Shown in pieces: positions 37,996 to 46,906 of a stretch of 64,000 bases of DNA. Position 1 is the stretch's first letter, and every line of letters starts with the position of its first letter. Origin of the DNA: Leucobacter chironomi DSM 19883. Lineage in GTDB: Bacteria > Actinomycetota > Actinomycetes > Actinomycetales > Microbacteriaceae. A program made the position numbers and the translations under genes. The DNA lies in assembly GCF_000421845.1 (NCBI RefSeq), contig NZ_ATXU01000001.1:372001-436000 (forward strand), read 5' to 3'. Below the pieces are notes generated by a model. It made no database searches. It saw only the letters and a program-made list of their open reading frames with translations, and had not been told where the DNA came from.

Positions 37996-39399
37996 ATGAC
38001 CGACCCGCAGCAGATCCTCGCCCTCGACGCCGGTGCCCTCTCGGCGGCCTACGCGGCCGGCGAGCTCACGCCCGGCGAGGTCGCGGAAGCGGTCATCGCC
38101 CGCGTCGAGGCGCGCGAGCCCCATCTGAATGCGCTCTACCTGTTCGACCCCGAGCAGCTGCGCGCCGACGCCGCAGCCTCGACGGCGCGGTGGCGGGCCG
38201 GCGAGCAGCGAGGGCCCCTCGACGGCGTACCCGTGACCGTGAAGGAGAACATCGCGCGGGCCGGGCAGCCGAAGCCCTCGGGCACCGCGATCCCGAACCC
38301 GCCGATCGCCGAGCGCAACGCCCCCACCACCGACCGTCTGCTCGAAGCCGGAGCCGTGATCGTCGGCTCGACCACGATGCCCGACTGGGGCATGCTCTCC
38401 TCGGGCGTCTCGAGCCTGCACGGCATCACCCGCAACGGCCTCGACCCCGCGCTCACCGCAGGCGGTTCCAGTGCGGGCGCCGGCACTGCGGCCGCCGCCG
38501 GATACGGCCCCCTGCACGTCGGCACCGATATCGGCGGTTCGATCCGCCTGCCCGGCTCCTGGCAGGGTCTCACCGCTCTCAAGCCGAGCGAGGGCCTCAT
38601 CCCGCTCGACGTGCCCTACACCGGCCGCGCCGCCGGTCCCCTCACCCGCACGGCAGCCGACGCGATCCGCCTCATGTCGATCATCGCGCAGCCCGACGCC
38701 CGCGACTACCTCACGCGCCCCTACCAGCCGATGGACTGGTCGACCGAGCCGCTCTCCCCCGCCGGTATGCGGGTCGCGCTGCAGCTCGACGCCGGATCGG
38801 GCCTGCCCGTCGAGCCGGAGACCCGCGCAGCCGTCGAGCGCGCCGCGCAGCTCTTCGCAGACGCGGGTGCCGCCGTCGTACCGCTCGCCCCCTTCGTGCC
38901 AGCCGAGGTGCTCGACGGACTCGTCGACTTCTGGCGCAGCCGCTCCTACGCCGACTACGAGGCGCTGAGCGAGGCCGAGCGGGCGCACGTGCTCCCCTTC
39001 ATCGCCGAGTGGTGCGGCGCCGGCGCCGCGATCAGCGCGGCGCAGACGGTGCGCAATCGCGGCTGCGCCGACACGATGGCGCAGCTCACGCGCGCGGCGA
39101 CCGAGCCCTTCGACCTCGTGCTGTCACCGGTGACGCCGGTGGCCGCGTTCGCCGCGGAGGATCCGATGCCCGTCACCGACCCGCTGCAGACGATGGGGCA
39201 CATCTCCTTCACCGTGCCCTACAACATGTCGGGGCAGCCCGCCGTGTCGGTGAACGCCGCGGTGCAGGACGATGGCCGCACCGTGGGCCTGCAGATCGCG
39301 TCGCGGATCGGCAGCGACGACCGCCTGCTGCGCGTCGCCCGCTGGTTCGAGACCGTGCGCGGCGACGACGCCGCGGTCGACTGGGCCTCCATCGCGTAG
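37996..39399 (+). CDS. Amidase (amidase signature family)
   Basis: A 467-residue amidase-signature hydrolase. The Ser-cisSer-Lys triad is visible: Lys83 in GVPVTVKEN, Ser158 in the glycine-serine-rich AGGSSAGAGT and Ser182 in GTDIGGSIRLPG. These enzymes cleave amides to acid plus ammonia or amine, in the cytoplasm. It follows the importer genes on the same strand with GAGGAG before its ATG. I infer it hydrolyses the imported compound. A GatA role is unlikely, since no gatB/gatC is nearby. Confidence 0.92.
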   Translation: MTDPQQILALDAGALSAAYAAGELTPGEVAEAVIARVEAREPHLNALYLFDPEQLRADAAASTARWRAGEQRGPLDGVPVTVKENIARAGQPKPSGTAIPNPPIAERNAPTTDRLLEAGAVIVGSTTMPDWGMLSSGVSSLHGITRNGLDPALTAGGSSAGAGTAAAAGYGPLHVGTDIGGSIRLPGSWQGLTALKPSEGLIPLDVPYTGRAAGPLTRTAADAIRLMSIIAQPDARDYLTRPYQPMDWSTEPLSPAGMRVALQLDAGSGLPVEPETRAAVERAAQLFADAGAAVVPLAPFVPAEVLDGLVDFWRSRSYADYEALSEAERAHVLPFIAEWCGAGAAISAAQTVRNRGCADTMAQLTRAATEPFDLVLSPVTPVAAFAAEDPMPVTDPLQTMGHISFTVPYNMSGQPAVSVNAAVQDDGRTVGLQIASRIGSDDRLLRVARWFETVRGDDAAVDWASIA

Positions 39400-39423
39400 C
39401 GCGCGGGTCTCATCCCCGAGATG

Positions 39424-39479
39424 CAGCGGAGCCCTGTGGGGCGGCCTCCTGCGGGAGGCCGCCCCACAGGGCTCCGCTG
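39424..39479. terminator. Very strong bidirectional terminator, amidase / SDR
   Basis: Perfect 26-bp GC-rich stem (39424-39449 with 39454-39479) and a TGCG loop, centred between the two convergent genes (24 bases from the amidase stop, 21 from the SDR stop). It separates the plus-strand importer operon from the minus-strand dehydrogenase operon. Confidence 0.85.
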
Positions 39480-39500
39480 TTGCTGCGCGGGCGCGCGTCG

Positions 39501-40292
39501 CTACGCCGTGGGCGGCGTGAAGCGGCCGTCGATCGCGGTCCAGCCGCCGTCGACGAACAGGGTGGATCCCGTGACGAAGCTCGACGCCTCGGAGGCCAGG
39601 TACACGACCGCTCCGGCGAGCTCCTCGGGGCGCGACCAGCGGCCCAGCGCGCTCTTCGTGGCGTAGGCGCGATCCCACGCCTCGTCCTGCTTGATCTGCA
39701 CGGTCAGCGGAGTCTCCACGATGCCGGGGGCGACGACGTTGACTCGCACGCCCTGCGCGCCGAACTCGGCCGCTGCGGTCTTCGCGAGCTGCACGAGGCC
39801 GGCCTTGGTGGCGGCGTACACGCCCTGCCCGGGCTCGACCACCTGGGCGCGGATCGAGGCGAAGCCCACGATCGAACCGCCGCCGTTCGCCGCGAAGGCC
39901 TTGCCGAAGTGCCGGATCAGCTGGAACGACGAACGCAGGTTGAGGTTCACGACCCGGTCGTACTCCTCCATCGTGTAATCCGCCATGCGCTTGCGCACGT
40001 TCATAGCGGCGGTGAACACGAGCGCGGAGGCGTCGCCGAAGCGCTCGGCGGCGGCCTCCACCTCGGCGTCGTCGAGCACGTTGAGGCGGAAGGTCTCGGC
40101 CACGCCTCCGCGCTCGGCGATGGCGGCTGCGGTGGCCTGCGCGGCCTCGAGCGAGAGATCGGCGACGACCACGCGCGCCCCGTGGGCGGCGAGCGCCAGG
40201 GCGGCCTCGCGGCCGATGCCCCCGGCGCCCACCACGACGGCGGTGCGGCCGTCGAGGCGGAAGAGCTGGGAGTAGTCGGGGGTGCTGGTCAT
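39501..40292 (-). CDS. SDR family NAD(P)-dependent oxidoreductase
   Basis: A 263-residue classical short-chain dehydrogenase: cofactor motif VVVGAGGIGREAALAL (residues ~18-33), the DLS acidic residue region (AD at ~45) that favours NAD(H), and catalytic YAATK near residue 165. It would oxidise an alcohol or reduce a ketone. It is the second gene after the aldehyde dehydrogenase (60-base gap, same strand), so an alcohol-to-aldehyde/ketone step linked to the ALDH is plausible. Confidence 0.9.
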   Translation of the reverse strand: MTSTPDYSQLFRLDGRTAVVVGAGGIGREAALALAAHGARVVVADLSLEAAQATAAAIAERGGVAETFRLNVLDDAEVEAAAERFGDASALVFTAAMNVRKRMADYTMEEYDRVVNLNLRSSFQLIRHFGKAFAANGGGSIVGFASIRAQVVEPGQGVYAATKAGLVQLAKTAAAEFGAQGVRVNVVAPGIVETPLTVQIKQDEAWDRAYATKSALGRWSRPEELAGAVVYLASEASSFVTGSTLFVDGGWTAIDGRFTPPTA

Positions 40293-40352
40293 GCGGTGCT
40301 GCTTTCTGTCGGTGGGGCGGGGGCGGCGGGCGGCCGCGGGAGAGCGGGGCGG

Positions 40353-41846
40353 TCAGCTGCGGGCGACGGGCCGGATCATCGCCATGCGCGTCACGGTGAA
40401 CTCCTCGATCGCGTAGCGGGGGCCCTCACGGCCCACCCCCGAGTCCTTCACACCGCCGTAGGGCATGATGTCGGATCGGAAGCCGGGGATCTCATTGACC
40501 ACCACACCGCCCACCTCGAGCCGGTCGAGTGCGGCGAAGGCGCTCTCGAGCGAGGAGGTGAAGATCGCGGCCTGCAGACCGTAGCGGGAGTCGTTCACCA
40601 CGTCGATCGCCTCGTCGACCGAGTCGACCACGGTGAGACACACGACGGGGCCGAAGATCTCTTCGCGCCACGCCTCGACATCGCGGGGCACGGAGCCGAG
40701 CACGACGGGCGGCACCGCCGCCGCGCGATCGGCCTGCGCGAGAGCTTCGGCCGAGGGGGCCAGCAGCTCGGCGCCTGCGGCGAGCGCGCGCTCGACGGTG
40801 GCGCGGATCCGATCGCCGGAGGCGGCGTTGATGACGGGGGCGACGTGGGTCTCGGGATCGCGGGGGTCGCCGACCACCAGCTCTGCGAGGCGCTCCGCGA
40901 GCCGCCCGGCGAAGCGGTCGGCGATGCCGCGCTGCAGCACGATGCGCTGCACCGAGATGCAGGCCTGCCCGTTGGCGTAGAAGCCGCCCGCCAGCACCGC
41001 GCCGACGGCGGCTTCGACGTCGGCGTCGTCGGCGACGATGAACCCGGTGTTCGAGCCGAGTTCGAGCAGCGTCTTGCGGGGGGCCGCCTGCTGGGCGATG
41101 AGGTGGCCGATCTTCGCGGACCCGGTGAATGAGACCACCTGGGCACGCGGGTCGCGCACCAGCAGTTCGCCCACCTCGGGGCCGCCGTTGACGAGCTGGG
41201 CCGCGGCGCCGGTCACGCCGTGGACGGCGAGCACGTCGCGCACGATCGCGAAGAGCTCGATCGTGGCGAGGGGGGTGTTGGGGGCGGGCTTCACGATGAT
41301 CGGGCACCCCGCGGCGATCGCGGGGGCCAGCTTGTGGGTGGCGAGCAGCACCGGGTAGTTGAAGCCGGCGATGCCCACGACCACGCCGGCGGGCTTGCGG
41401 GTGTAGTAGCCGACCATGCCGCGGCCGAGCTCCTGCAGATCGAGGGGCACGGTTTCGCCGGTGACGTGGGAGGTCTCTTCGGCGGTGGCCTCGAAGGTGA
41501 CGATGGTGCGGGCCATCTCGACGCGGCAGTCGCGCAGCGGTTTGCCGGTCTCCAGCACGAGCAGCTGCTCGAATCGCTCGCGGTCGGCGCGCAGGCGGGC
41601 GCAGATGTCGGTGAGGATCGCCTTGCGCTGAGCGGTGGTCAGGGCGGCGACTTCGGCCCGCGCGGCCTCGGCGGCGTCGAGGGCGTCGGCGGAGTCGGCG
41701 GCCGTGCTCTGCGGCGCCTCGGCGACGAGGCTGCCGTCGAAGGGGAACACGATCCGGGCGCGGCCGGAGACCTCGCGCCAGGCGGTGCCGATGGGCAGGC
41801 TGCCGGCGGGAGCGTGCAGCTCGATGGGGTGCGGGGAGGGGTGCAT
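40353..41846 (-). CDS. Aldehyde dehydrogenase family protein
   Basis: A 497-residue NAD(P)-dependent ALDH: FNYPVLLATHKLAPAI, VSFTGSAKIGHLIAQQ, the glutamate in LLELGSNTGFIVADD, the catalytic Cys in ANGQACISVQR and EEIFGPVVCLT. It oxidises an aldehyde to an acid. The start is the ATG after GAAGGAT. Its promoter region faces the isopropylmalate-dehydrogenase-like gene across 174 bases that contain the shared operator motif. Confidence 0.92.
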   Translation of the reverse strand: MHPSPHPIELHAPAGSLPIGTAWREVSGRARIVFPFDGSLVAEAPQSTAADSADALDAAEAARAEVAALTTAQRKAILTDICARLRADRERFEQLLVLETGKPLRDCRVEMARTIVTFEATAEETSHVTGETVPLDLQELGRGMVGYYTRKPAGVVVGIAGFNYPVLLATHKLAPAIAAGCPIIVKPAPNTPLATIELFAIVRDVLAVHGVTGAAAQLVNGGPEVGELLVRDPRAQVVSFTGSAKIGHLIAQQAAPRKTLLELGSNTGFIVADDADVEAAVGAVLAGGFYANGQACISVQRIVLQRGIADRFAGRLAERLAELVVGDPRDPETHVAPVINAASGDRIRATVERALAAGAELLAPSAEALAQADRAAAVPPVVLGSVPRDVEAWREEIFGPVVCLTVVDSVDEAIDVVNDSRYGLQAAIFTSSLESAFAALDRLEVGGVVVNEIPGFRSDIMPYGGVKDSGVGREGPRYAIEEFTVTRMAMIRPVARS

Positions 41847-41962
41847 GGTGGGATCCTTCACAGCCGGAGGCCGCACGGGTCGCGTCTTCGCGAGCGCCCC
41901 CTGCGACGGGGATCGGTGCCGCCGCTCTCGGCGGGGCGCCCGTGGGGGTACCCTCGCGATCG

Positions 41963-41976
41963 AGTGGCCTTACCAT
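41963..41976 (+). promoter_or_regulatory. Second candidate GntR/FCD operator (ALDH / LeuB-like divergent promoter)
   Basis: AGTGGCCTTACCAT, identical to the site at 32457-32470. Directly followed by TAATAT, a good -10 box for the plus-strand gene, so a bound regulator would cover the spacer between -35 and -10. In the other direction it lies 117 bases before the ALDH start. Confidence 0.65.
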
Positions 41977-42020
41977 TAATATAGGTGAAAAGATCCGCTG
42001 CAACAAGGAACGAGACCCCG

Positions 42021-43151
42021 ATGACGCGCTCCCACTCCATTGCTGTCCTCCCCGGCGACGGGATCGGCCCCGAGGTGGTCGCCTGCGCACTCGACGTGCT
42101 CGACGCCGCCGAGCAGCGCTTCGGCTTCACCACCGAACGCAGCGAACTGGCGGCCGGCGCGAACCACTACCTCGCCACCGGCGAGCTCTTCGACGCGGTC
42201 GAACCGCTGCTGCGCGACGAGGACGCGATCCTCTTCGGCTCCATGGGCGACCCGCGCGTCACCCCCGGCATCCTGGAACGCGGATTCATCCTCGAAATGC
42301 GCCAGCGCTTCCAGCAGGCCGCCAACGTGCGCCCCGTGCGCCTCTACCCCGGCGTCCCCACCCCCATCGCGGGTCTCACCCCCGAGCGCTGCGAGATGGT
42401 GATCGTGCGCGAGAACACCGAGGGCGCCTACGTGGGACGCGGCTCCACCGTGCACGCCGGAACCCCCCACGCGGTCGCGATGCAGGAGTCCCTCAACACC
42501 CGCGCCGGCATCGAGCGCGTGGTCGACTTCTCGTTCAGGCTCGCCCTCGGACGCCGCCGCCGCCTCACGCTCTGCCACAAGACCAACATCCTCGTCGCCG
42601 CCGGGCAGCTGTGGCAGCAGGTCGTCGCCGACGTCGGCGAGCGCTACCCGGAGGTCGAGGTCGACTACGTCCACGTCGACGCGATGTGCTTCCACCTGCC
42701 CCTCACGCCCGAGCGCTTCGACGTGGTCGTCACCGACAACCTCTTCGGCGACATCATCACCGACCTCGGCGCAGTCATCCAGGGCGGCCTCGGCGTCGCC
42801 ACGAGCGCCAACCTCAATCTCGACGGCAGCGCCCCGAGCATGTTCGAGGCCATCCACGGCTCCGCGCCCGACATCGCCGGCAGCGGCCGGGCCAACCCCG
42901 CCGGCGCGATCCTCTCGCTCGCCCTCATGCTGGGGCACCTCGGCGAGGGCGATGCCGCGCGCGCCGTCGAGGCCGCCACCGTCGAGGTGCTGGGCGGGCT
43001 GCCCGCGCTGGCCGGCGAGGAGATGGGCCTCAGCACCTCGCAGATCGGGTCGCGGATCGCGGAGATCGTGCGCGAGGGTCGCGCCGACACCGCGCTCGTG
43101 CCCGATTCCCTGCTCGGCGTGCTCGCCTCGCTCGAGCCGTCGCGCCTCTGA
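42021..43151 (+). CDS. 3-isopropylmalate dehydrogenase-like / isocitrate family dehydrogenase
   Basis: A 376-residue beta-decarboxylating dehydrogenase close to actinobacterial LeuB: GDGIGPEVV at the N-terminus, VVRENTEGAYVGRG, HKTNILVAAG, VTDNLFGDIITDLGA and the NAD-site HGSAPDIAGSGRANP. It converts a 2-substituted malate (3-isopropylmalate, tartrate or similar) to a keto acid with CO2 release. AAGGAA precedes the ATG. No other leucine-synthesis gene is nearby, and it shares an operator motif with a catabolic importer. It may therefore be a catabolic paralogue rather than the biosynthetic LeuB; this is inference. Confidence 0.85.
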   Translation: MTRSHSIAVLPGDGIGPEVVACALDVLDAAEQRFGFTTERSELAAGANHYLATGELFDAVEPLLRDEDAILFGSMGDPRVTPGILERGFILEMRQRFQQAANVRPVRLYPGVPTPIAGLTPERCEMVIVRENTEGAYVGRGSTVHAGTPHAVAMQESLNTRAGIERVVDFSFRLALGRRRRLTLCHKTNILVAAGQLWQQVVADVGERYPEVEVDYVHVDAMCFHLPLTPERFDVVVTDNLFGDIITDLGAVIQGGLGVATSANLNLDGSAPSMFEAIHGSAPDIAGSGRANPAGAILSLALMLGHLGEGDAARAVEAATVEVLGGLPALAGEEMGLSTSQIGSRIAEIVREGRADTALVPDSLLGVLASLEPSRL

Positions 43152-43199
43152 GCGGGGGCCGGACCCGCGCGCCGCCGAGACCGAACCCGCGGATCCGCT

Positions 43200-44144
43200 C
43201 TACCGGGCCGCGGGCTTCACGAACCGCAGGCGGGCCACCACCGCGAGCACCGCCACCACGACCGCGCCCCAGATCAGCCCGAACACCGCCGATAGCCCGC
43301 TGTCGATCAGCCAGGTCACGATCGCGGGTCCGTGCACCGAGTGGGTGATCGCGTGCAGCAGCTCGTACGGCCACGGCACCCCCACCTCGGCGAGGTTGAC
43401 GATCAGGATGTGGCCGCCCACCCAGAGCATCGCGACCACGCCCACGATGCTCAGCAGCCGGAACACCACCGGCATCGCCTTCACGAGCCAGATGCCGAGC
43501 ACCTTCAGCGCCCGCGGGCGGCGACGGCGCAGCCAGAACCCGGCGTCGTCCATCTTCACGAGCAGCGCCACGCTGCCGTAGACGATCACCGTCATGAGCA
43601 GGCCGACGACGACGAGGATCGCGAGCCGCATCAGCCACGAATCCGCATCGATGTTGGCGAGCGAGATCAGCATGATCTCGATGGAGAGCACGAGATCGGT
43701 GCGCACCGCGCTGCCCACGATCTGCTTCTCATCGGTCTCGGTGCGCTCGACCACCTCGTCGACGGTGTGCTCGTCGCCGTGCCCGCGCAGCGCGCCGATC
43801 CAGTGCCACACCTTCTCGGCGCCCTCGTAGGCGAGGTAGGTGCCGCCCACCAGCAGCAGCCAGGGGAACACCCACGGCGCCCAGATGCTGAGCAGCATGA
43901 TGCCGACGATGATGCCGGCCTTGTTGAGCAGCGAGCCGCGCGCGATCCGCCACACCACCGGCAGCTCACGGCTGGGGCTGATGCCGCGCACGTACTGCGG
44001 CGTGACCGCGGCGTCGTCGATCACGACGCCTGCCGACTTCGCCGAGGCCTTCGCGGCCCCGGCCACCACGTCGTCGATCGAGGCGGCGGCCGCCCGCGCC
44101 AGCACGGCGATGTCGTCGAGAAGGGCGAAGAAGCTACCGCTCAC
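43200..44144 (-). CDS. DUF808 family membrane protein (YedI-like)
   Basis: A 314-residue protein matching the DUF808 family throughout: FFALLDDIAVLARAAAASIDDV at the start, then AKSAGVVIDDAAVTPQYVRG, then about five to six membrane helices. Function is unknown in the family. Same strand as the small acidic gene upstream, separated from it by a hairpin. Confidence 0.9.
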   Translation of the reverse strand: MSGSFFALLDDIAVLARAAAASIDDVVAGAAKASAKSAGVVIDDAAVTPQYVRGISPSRELPVVWRIARGSLLNKAGIIVGIMLLSIWAPWVFPWLLLVGGTYLAYEGAEKVWHWIGALRGHGDEHTVDEVVERTETDEKQIVGSAVRTDLVLSIEIMLISLANIDADSWLMRLAILVVVGLLMTVIVYGSVALLVKMDDAGFWLRRRRPRALKVLGIWLVKAMPVVFRLLSIVGVVAMLWVGGHILIVNLAEVGVPWPYELLHAITHSVHGPAIVTWLIDSGLSAVFGLIWGAVVVAVLAVVARLRFVKPAAR

Positions 44145-44177
44145 TGGGAATCCTTGCTGAATCGGGCCTGCACAGGC

Positions 44178-44210
44178 GAGGGGCGGATCGCCGAACGCGA
44201 TCCGCCCCTC
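44178..44210 (-). terminator. Hairpin terminator after the small acidic protein gene
   Basis: A 14-bp stem (44178-44191 with 44197-44210) and 5-base loop, 30 bases past the stop of the upstream minus-strand gene and 34 bases before the DUF808 start. Confidence 0.65.
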
Positions 44211-44239
44211 AACTCTAGGGCTAGAAACCCGAAGCGGCC

Positions 44240-44494
44240 TCAGGTCTCCTCATCGGGGGTGGGAGTCTTCTCCCCTGTCTCGGGGTGCCGCACCAGGCCC
44301 GGATCCTCCATGCCGTATCGCGGGTTGTCGATGCGGCCCTCCCGGCCGTAGTCGACGGTGGACCCGTCGAGGATCGGGCGGTCCTGCGTGCCGCCCTTCG
44401 GCGGCGACGACGCCGTACCCTCCCCGTTGCTGGCCTCGGTCGCAGTTTCCTCGTGCACCTCGTTCTTGTCCGACTCGGGCATCTCTTCCTCCAT
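44240..44494 (-). CDS. Small acidic hypothetical protein
   Basis: An 84-residue hydrophilic protein rich in Glu, Thr, Pro and Gly (MEEEMPESDKNEV... ending TPTPDEET), with no membrane helix and no recognised domain. GGAG lies 8 bases before this ATG; a second ATG four codons later is also preceded by GGAGG. Probably intrinsically disordered. Function unknown. Confidence 0.55.
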   Translation of the reverse strand: MEEEMPESDKNEVHEETATEASNGEGTASSPPKGGTQDRPILDGSTVDYGREGRIDNPRYGMEDPGLVRHPETGEKTPTPDEET

Positions 44495-44612
44495 CTCTCC
44501 TTCTCCAGCTGTGATGGCCCACGCTACGCGCGGCCTCACGGCTGAGAACACCCCGTTGACTCCGCGAGGAGGAGGGGTTACAAGACGGAGCGAGGGCGGA
44601 TCGGCGATCCGG

Positions 44613-45731
44613 CTATGCGCGTCGGTACTGCGCCGTGATGGGGCACTCGAAGGGGTCGCGGGCCGCAAGCCCCACCCGGTTGAGGTACTCGATCACGATC
44701 GCGTACGAGCGCCACAGCGATGTCTCCGTGTAGGGCACGTCGAGCGTGCGGCAGTGCTCGCGCACGATCTCGCGCGCCTTCGCGAGATGCGGCCGGGACA
44801 TGCTCGGGAAGAGATGGTGCTCCACCTGGTAGTTGAGGCCGCCCATGAGCCACGTCGCCCACCAGCCGCCGCGGATGTTGCGCGAGGTGCGCACCTGCTT
44901 CGTGAAGAAGTCGAGCTTCGCGTCGTGCGCGATCACGGGCATGCCCTTGTGGTTCGGGGCGAACGATGCGCCCATGTACACCCCGAACACCGCGAGCTGC
45001 ACGCCCATGAACGCGAACGCCATGCCGAGCGGCAGCAGCAGGAACACGGGCACCAGCACGAGCGCGAAACGGGCCGCGATGATCCCGATCTCGATCCAGC
45101 GGCCCTTCACCGGACCCCGACCGAACAGGTGCTTGAAGCTGTGGAAGTGCAGGTTGAGGCCCTCGAGCGTGAGCAGCGGGAAGAAGAACCAGCCCTGACG
45201 CTTCGTGATCGCACGGCGCAGGCCGCGGGCCTCGACCGCGTCCTCCTCGAGGAACGAGATCGTGTCGACCTCGATGTCGGGATCCTTGCCCACCCGGTTC
45301 GGATTCGAGTGGTGACGGGTGTGCTTCGAATCCCACCACGAGTAGCTCATGCCGATGGAGCCGGCGAGCACGCGCGCGAGGCGGTCGTTCGCGGGACCGA
45401 GGGAGAGGATCTGCCGGTGCGCGGCCTCATGCGCGAGGAACGCGACCTGCGTGAAGATGATGCCGAGCGCGGCGGCGATGAGCAGCTGGAACCAGCTGTC
45501 GCCGAGCAGGATGAATCCGGTGACTGCACCGCCGAACGCGAGGGCGATCGCGGCCCCCACCGAGCCGTAGAACCAGGGCGCGCGGCGCAGCAGACCCGAC
45601 TCGCGCACCACCTCGGAGACCCGGGTGTAGGCCTTCGCGATCGGCGGGAAGTCTTCACGGCGGGCCCTCGTGGGGCGCAGCGGCCCGGGGCCGTCGAGTC
45701 CGGAGGCCTGCTGGGTACGGGTGTTCGACAT
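44613..45731 (-). CDS. Fatty acid (acyl-CoA/acyl-lipid) desaturase, copy 1
   Basis: A 372-residue membrane di-iron desaturase with the three histidine boxes: HEAAHRQ (~115), HTRHH (~155) and NYQVEHHLFP (~310), plus several membrane helices. It introduces a double bond into membrane acyl chains with O2 and an electron donor. The start is the ATG after AAGGTG, giving MSNTRTQQ. A clear paralogue lies 2.2 kb away at 47981-49081 on the same strand. Confidence 0.92.
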   Translation of the reverse strand: MSNTRTQQASGLDGPGPLRPTRARREDFPPIAKAYTRVSEVVRESGLLRRAPWFYGSVGAAIALAFGGAVTGFILLGDSWFQLLIAAALGIIFTQVAFLAHEAAHRQILSLGPANDRLARVLAGSIGMSYSWWDSKHTRHHSNPNRVGKDPDIEVDTISFLEEDAVEARGLRRAITKRQGWFFFPLLTLEGLNLHFHSFKHLFGRGPVKGRWIEIGIIAARFALVLVPVFLLLPLGMAFAFMGVQLAVFGVYMGASFAPNHKGMPVIAHDAKLDFFTKQVRTSRNIRGGWWATWLMGGLNYQVEHHLFPSMSRPHLAKAREIVREHCRTLDVPYTETSLWRSYAIVIEYLNRVGLAARDPFECPITAQYRRA

Positions 45732-45938
45732 GCGCGGCACCTTGTTTCTGTGGGAACCGCACGGGAGGCGACTCGGTGAAGCCAAGGGCGGTCGCCGATC
45801 GCTTCCCTCACGCTATCGCCCGCACCATACGGCGGGCTGCATGGAACGCGACGATCCGAGGATGCCCAGGCGATGCTCAGGCGGTGCGGGGCCGCCCGGC
45901 CGCCGCGCATCGGCGGTGCGTCGACGGCGCCCCGGGAC

Positions 45939-46481
45939 TCAGGCGATGCGGTGCTCGTGGATCGCGGTGTTCAGGGATGCCCCGCCCAGTTCGAGGTAGA
46001 GCTGCTGCTCGGTCACCGACACGGTCATCGTGTTGCGGCGCGCGAGCTCGGCGACCGCGGCGTCGACGAAGCCGGGGTCGAAGGAGCGCAGCGGGATGTG
46101 CTCGGCGCGGTGAACCGTCTTGCCCTCCCACGCCGCGAGCAGCTTCGCGGGGTCGCGATGCGTGTAGACGGCCGCGCGGTCGGCGAGCTTGCTGCCGAAG
46201 TGGAGGCGCTGCGCGTCGGGCGCGCCGATCTCGATCCACGCCGTGATCCGCCCGGTGAGATCCCGCACCAGCACGGCGGGCTCCTCCGTCGAGGACACCC
46301 CGCCCGCGCCGAACGCGATGCCCTCCTCGTATTCGAGGCAGTACGCGAGCACGCGCGTCATCATGAACGGGTCGGTCTCCGAGGGGTGCCGGGCCACGCG
46401 CAGCGAGAGTTCCTCGTACACGCCCCGGTCAACATCCGCCAGCTGCACCTCGAAGGTGTGGATCGTCGCGCCAATCGCCAT
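45939..46481 (-). CDS. YaeQ family protein
   Basis: A 180-residue protein matching YaeQ: MAIGATIHTFEVQLADVDRGVY at the N-terminus (split motif), HPSETDPFMMTRVLAYCLEYEEG and ITAWIEIGAPDAQRLHFGSK. The family has a PD-(D/E)XK-nuclease-like fold and was reported in relation to hemolysin expression in enterobacteria; its biochemical activity is not settled. The desaturase gene follows after 207 bases on the same strand. Confidence 0.9.
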   Translation of the reverse strand: MAIGATIHTFEVQLADVDRGVYEELSLRVARHPSETDPFMMTRVLAYCLEYEEGIAFGAGGVSSTEEPAVLVRDLTGRITAWIEIGAPDAQRLHFGSKLADRAAVYTHRDPAKLLAAWEGKTVHRAEHIPLRSFDPGFVDAAVAELARRNTMTVSVTEQQLYLELGGASLNTAIHEHRIA

Positions 46482-46654
46482 GACTCCCGAGCCTAGCGCG
46501 GCGCGGAAGGCGCTCGACGTCGGCCCGACACGAGGATTCGTCCTCGGCAGCGGCCCGCAGAGGCGGAGCCACGGGGCGCCGGGCCGCGATGCGAGTTGCT
46601 GTGAGTATTGCCGGTTTCCCCATCGGCGACGGCGATCGGCGTATCGTGACGAAC

Positions 46655-46819
46655 ATGTGGACAGTAATTCTCATCCTGCTTGTGCTCTGGGCTGTGCTGT
46701 CGATCGTCGGATTCGTCTTCGAGGGCCTGCTGTGGCTGGCCATCATCGGAATCGTGCTCTTCGTCGGCACTGTGATCTTCGGCATTATCCGGCAACGAGC
46801 GAGGCGGCCGAAAGCCTGA
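46655..46819 (+). CDS. Small two-helix membrane protein
   Basis: A 54-residue, almost entirely hydrophobic protein beginning MWTVILILLVLWAVLSIVGF, with two helices and a basic C-terminus (RQRARRPKA). Similar tiny hydrophobic proteins are common in Microbacteriaceae; function unknown. A longer frame with 22 extra residues is less likely because the added part is not hydrophobic or conserved-looking. Confidence 0.65.
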   Translation: MWTVILILLVLWAVLSIVGFVFEGLLWLAIIGIVLFVGTVIFGIIRQRARRPKA

Positions 46820-46852
46820 GCGCGAGGAGCCCCGCCTCCTCCGACTCCCGCC

Positions 46853-46877
46853 GCCGACGGCACACGACCGCGTCGGC
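46853..46877. terminator. Hairpin between convergent small membrane protein and lipid kinase genes
   Basis: GCCGACG and CGTCGGC form a 7-bp stem with an 11-base loop in the 87-base convergent gap. Plausible weak bidirectional terminator. Confidence 0.35.
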
Positions 46878-46906
46878 CGGTGCAAGCCGGTGCCTGTCCG
46901 CAGCAG

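Noticed and set aside
35383-38988. A 1201-codon open frame antisense to the fused ABC ATPase and the amidase
   Set aside because: It lies opposite genes with clear motifs, has Arg/Ala/Gly/His-rich composition and no domain; such long antisense frames are normal in very GC-rich actinobacterial DNA.
44613-45785. Extended N-terminus of desaturase copy 1 starting at 45785
   Set aside because: The added residues are Pro/Arg/His-rich without a ribosome site, whereas the ATG at 45731 has AAGGTG at good distance.
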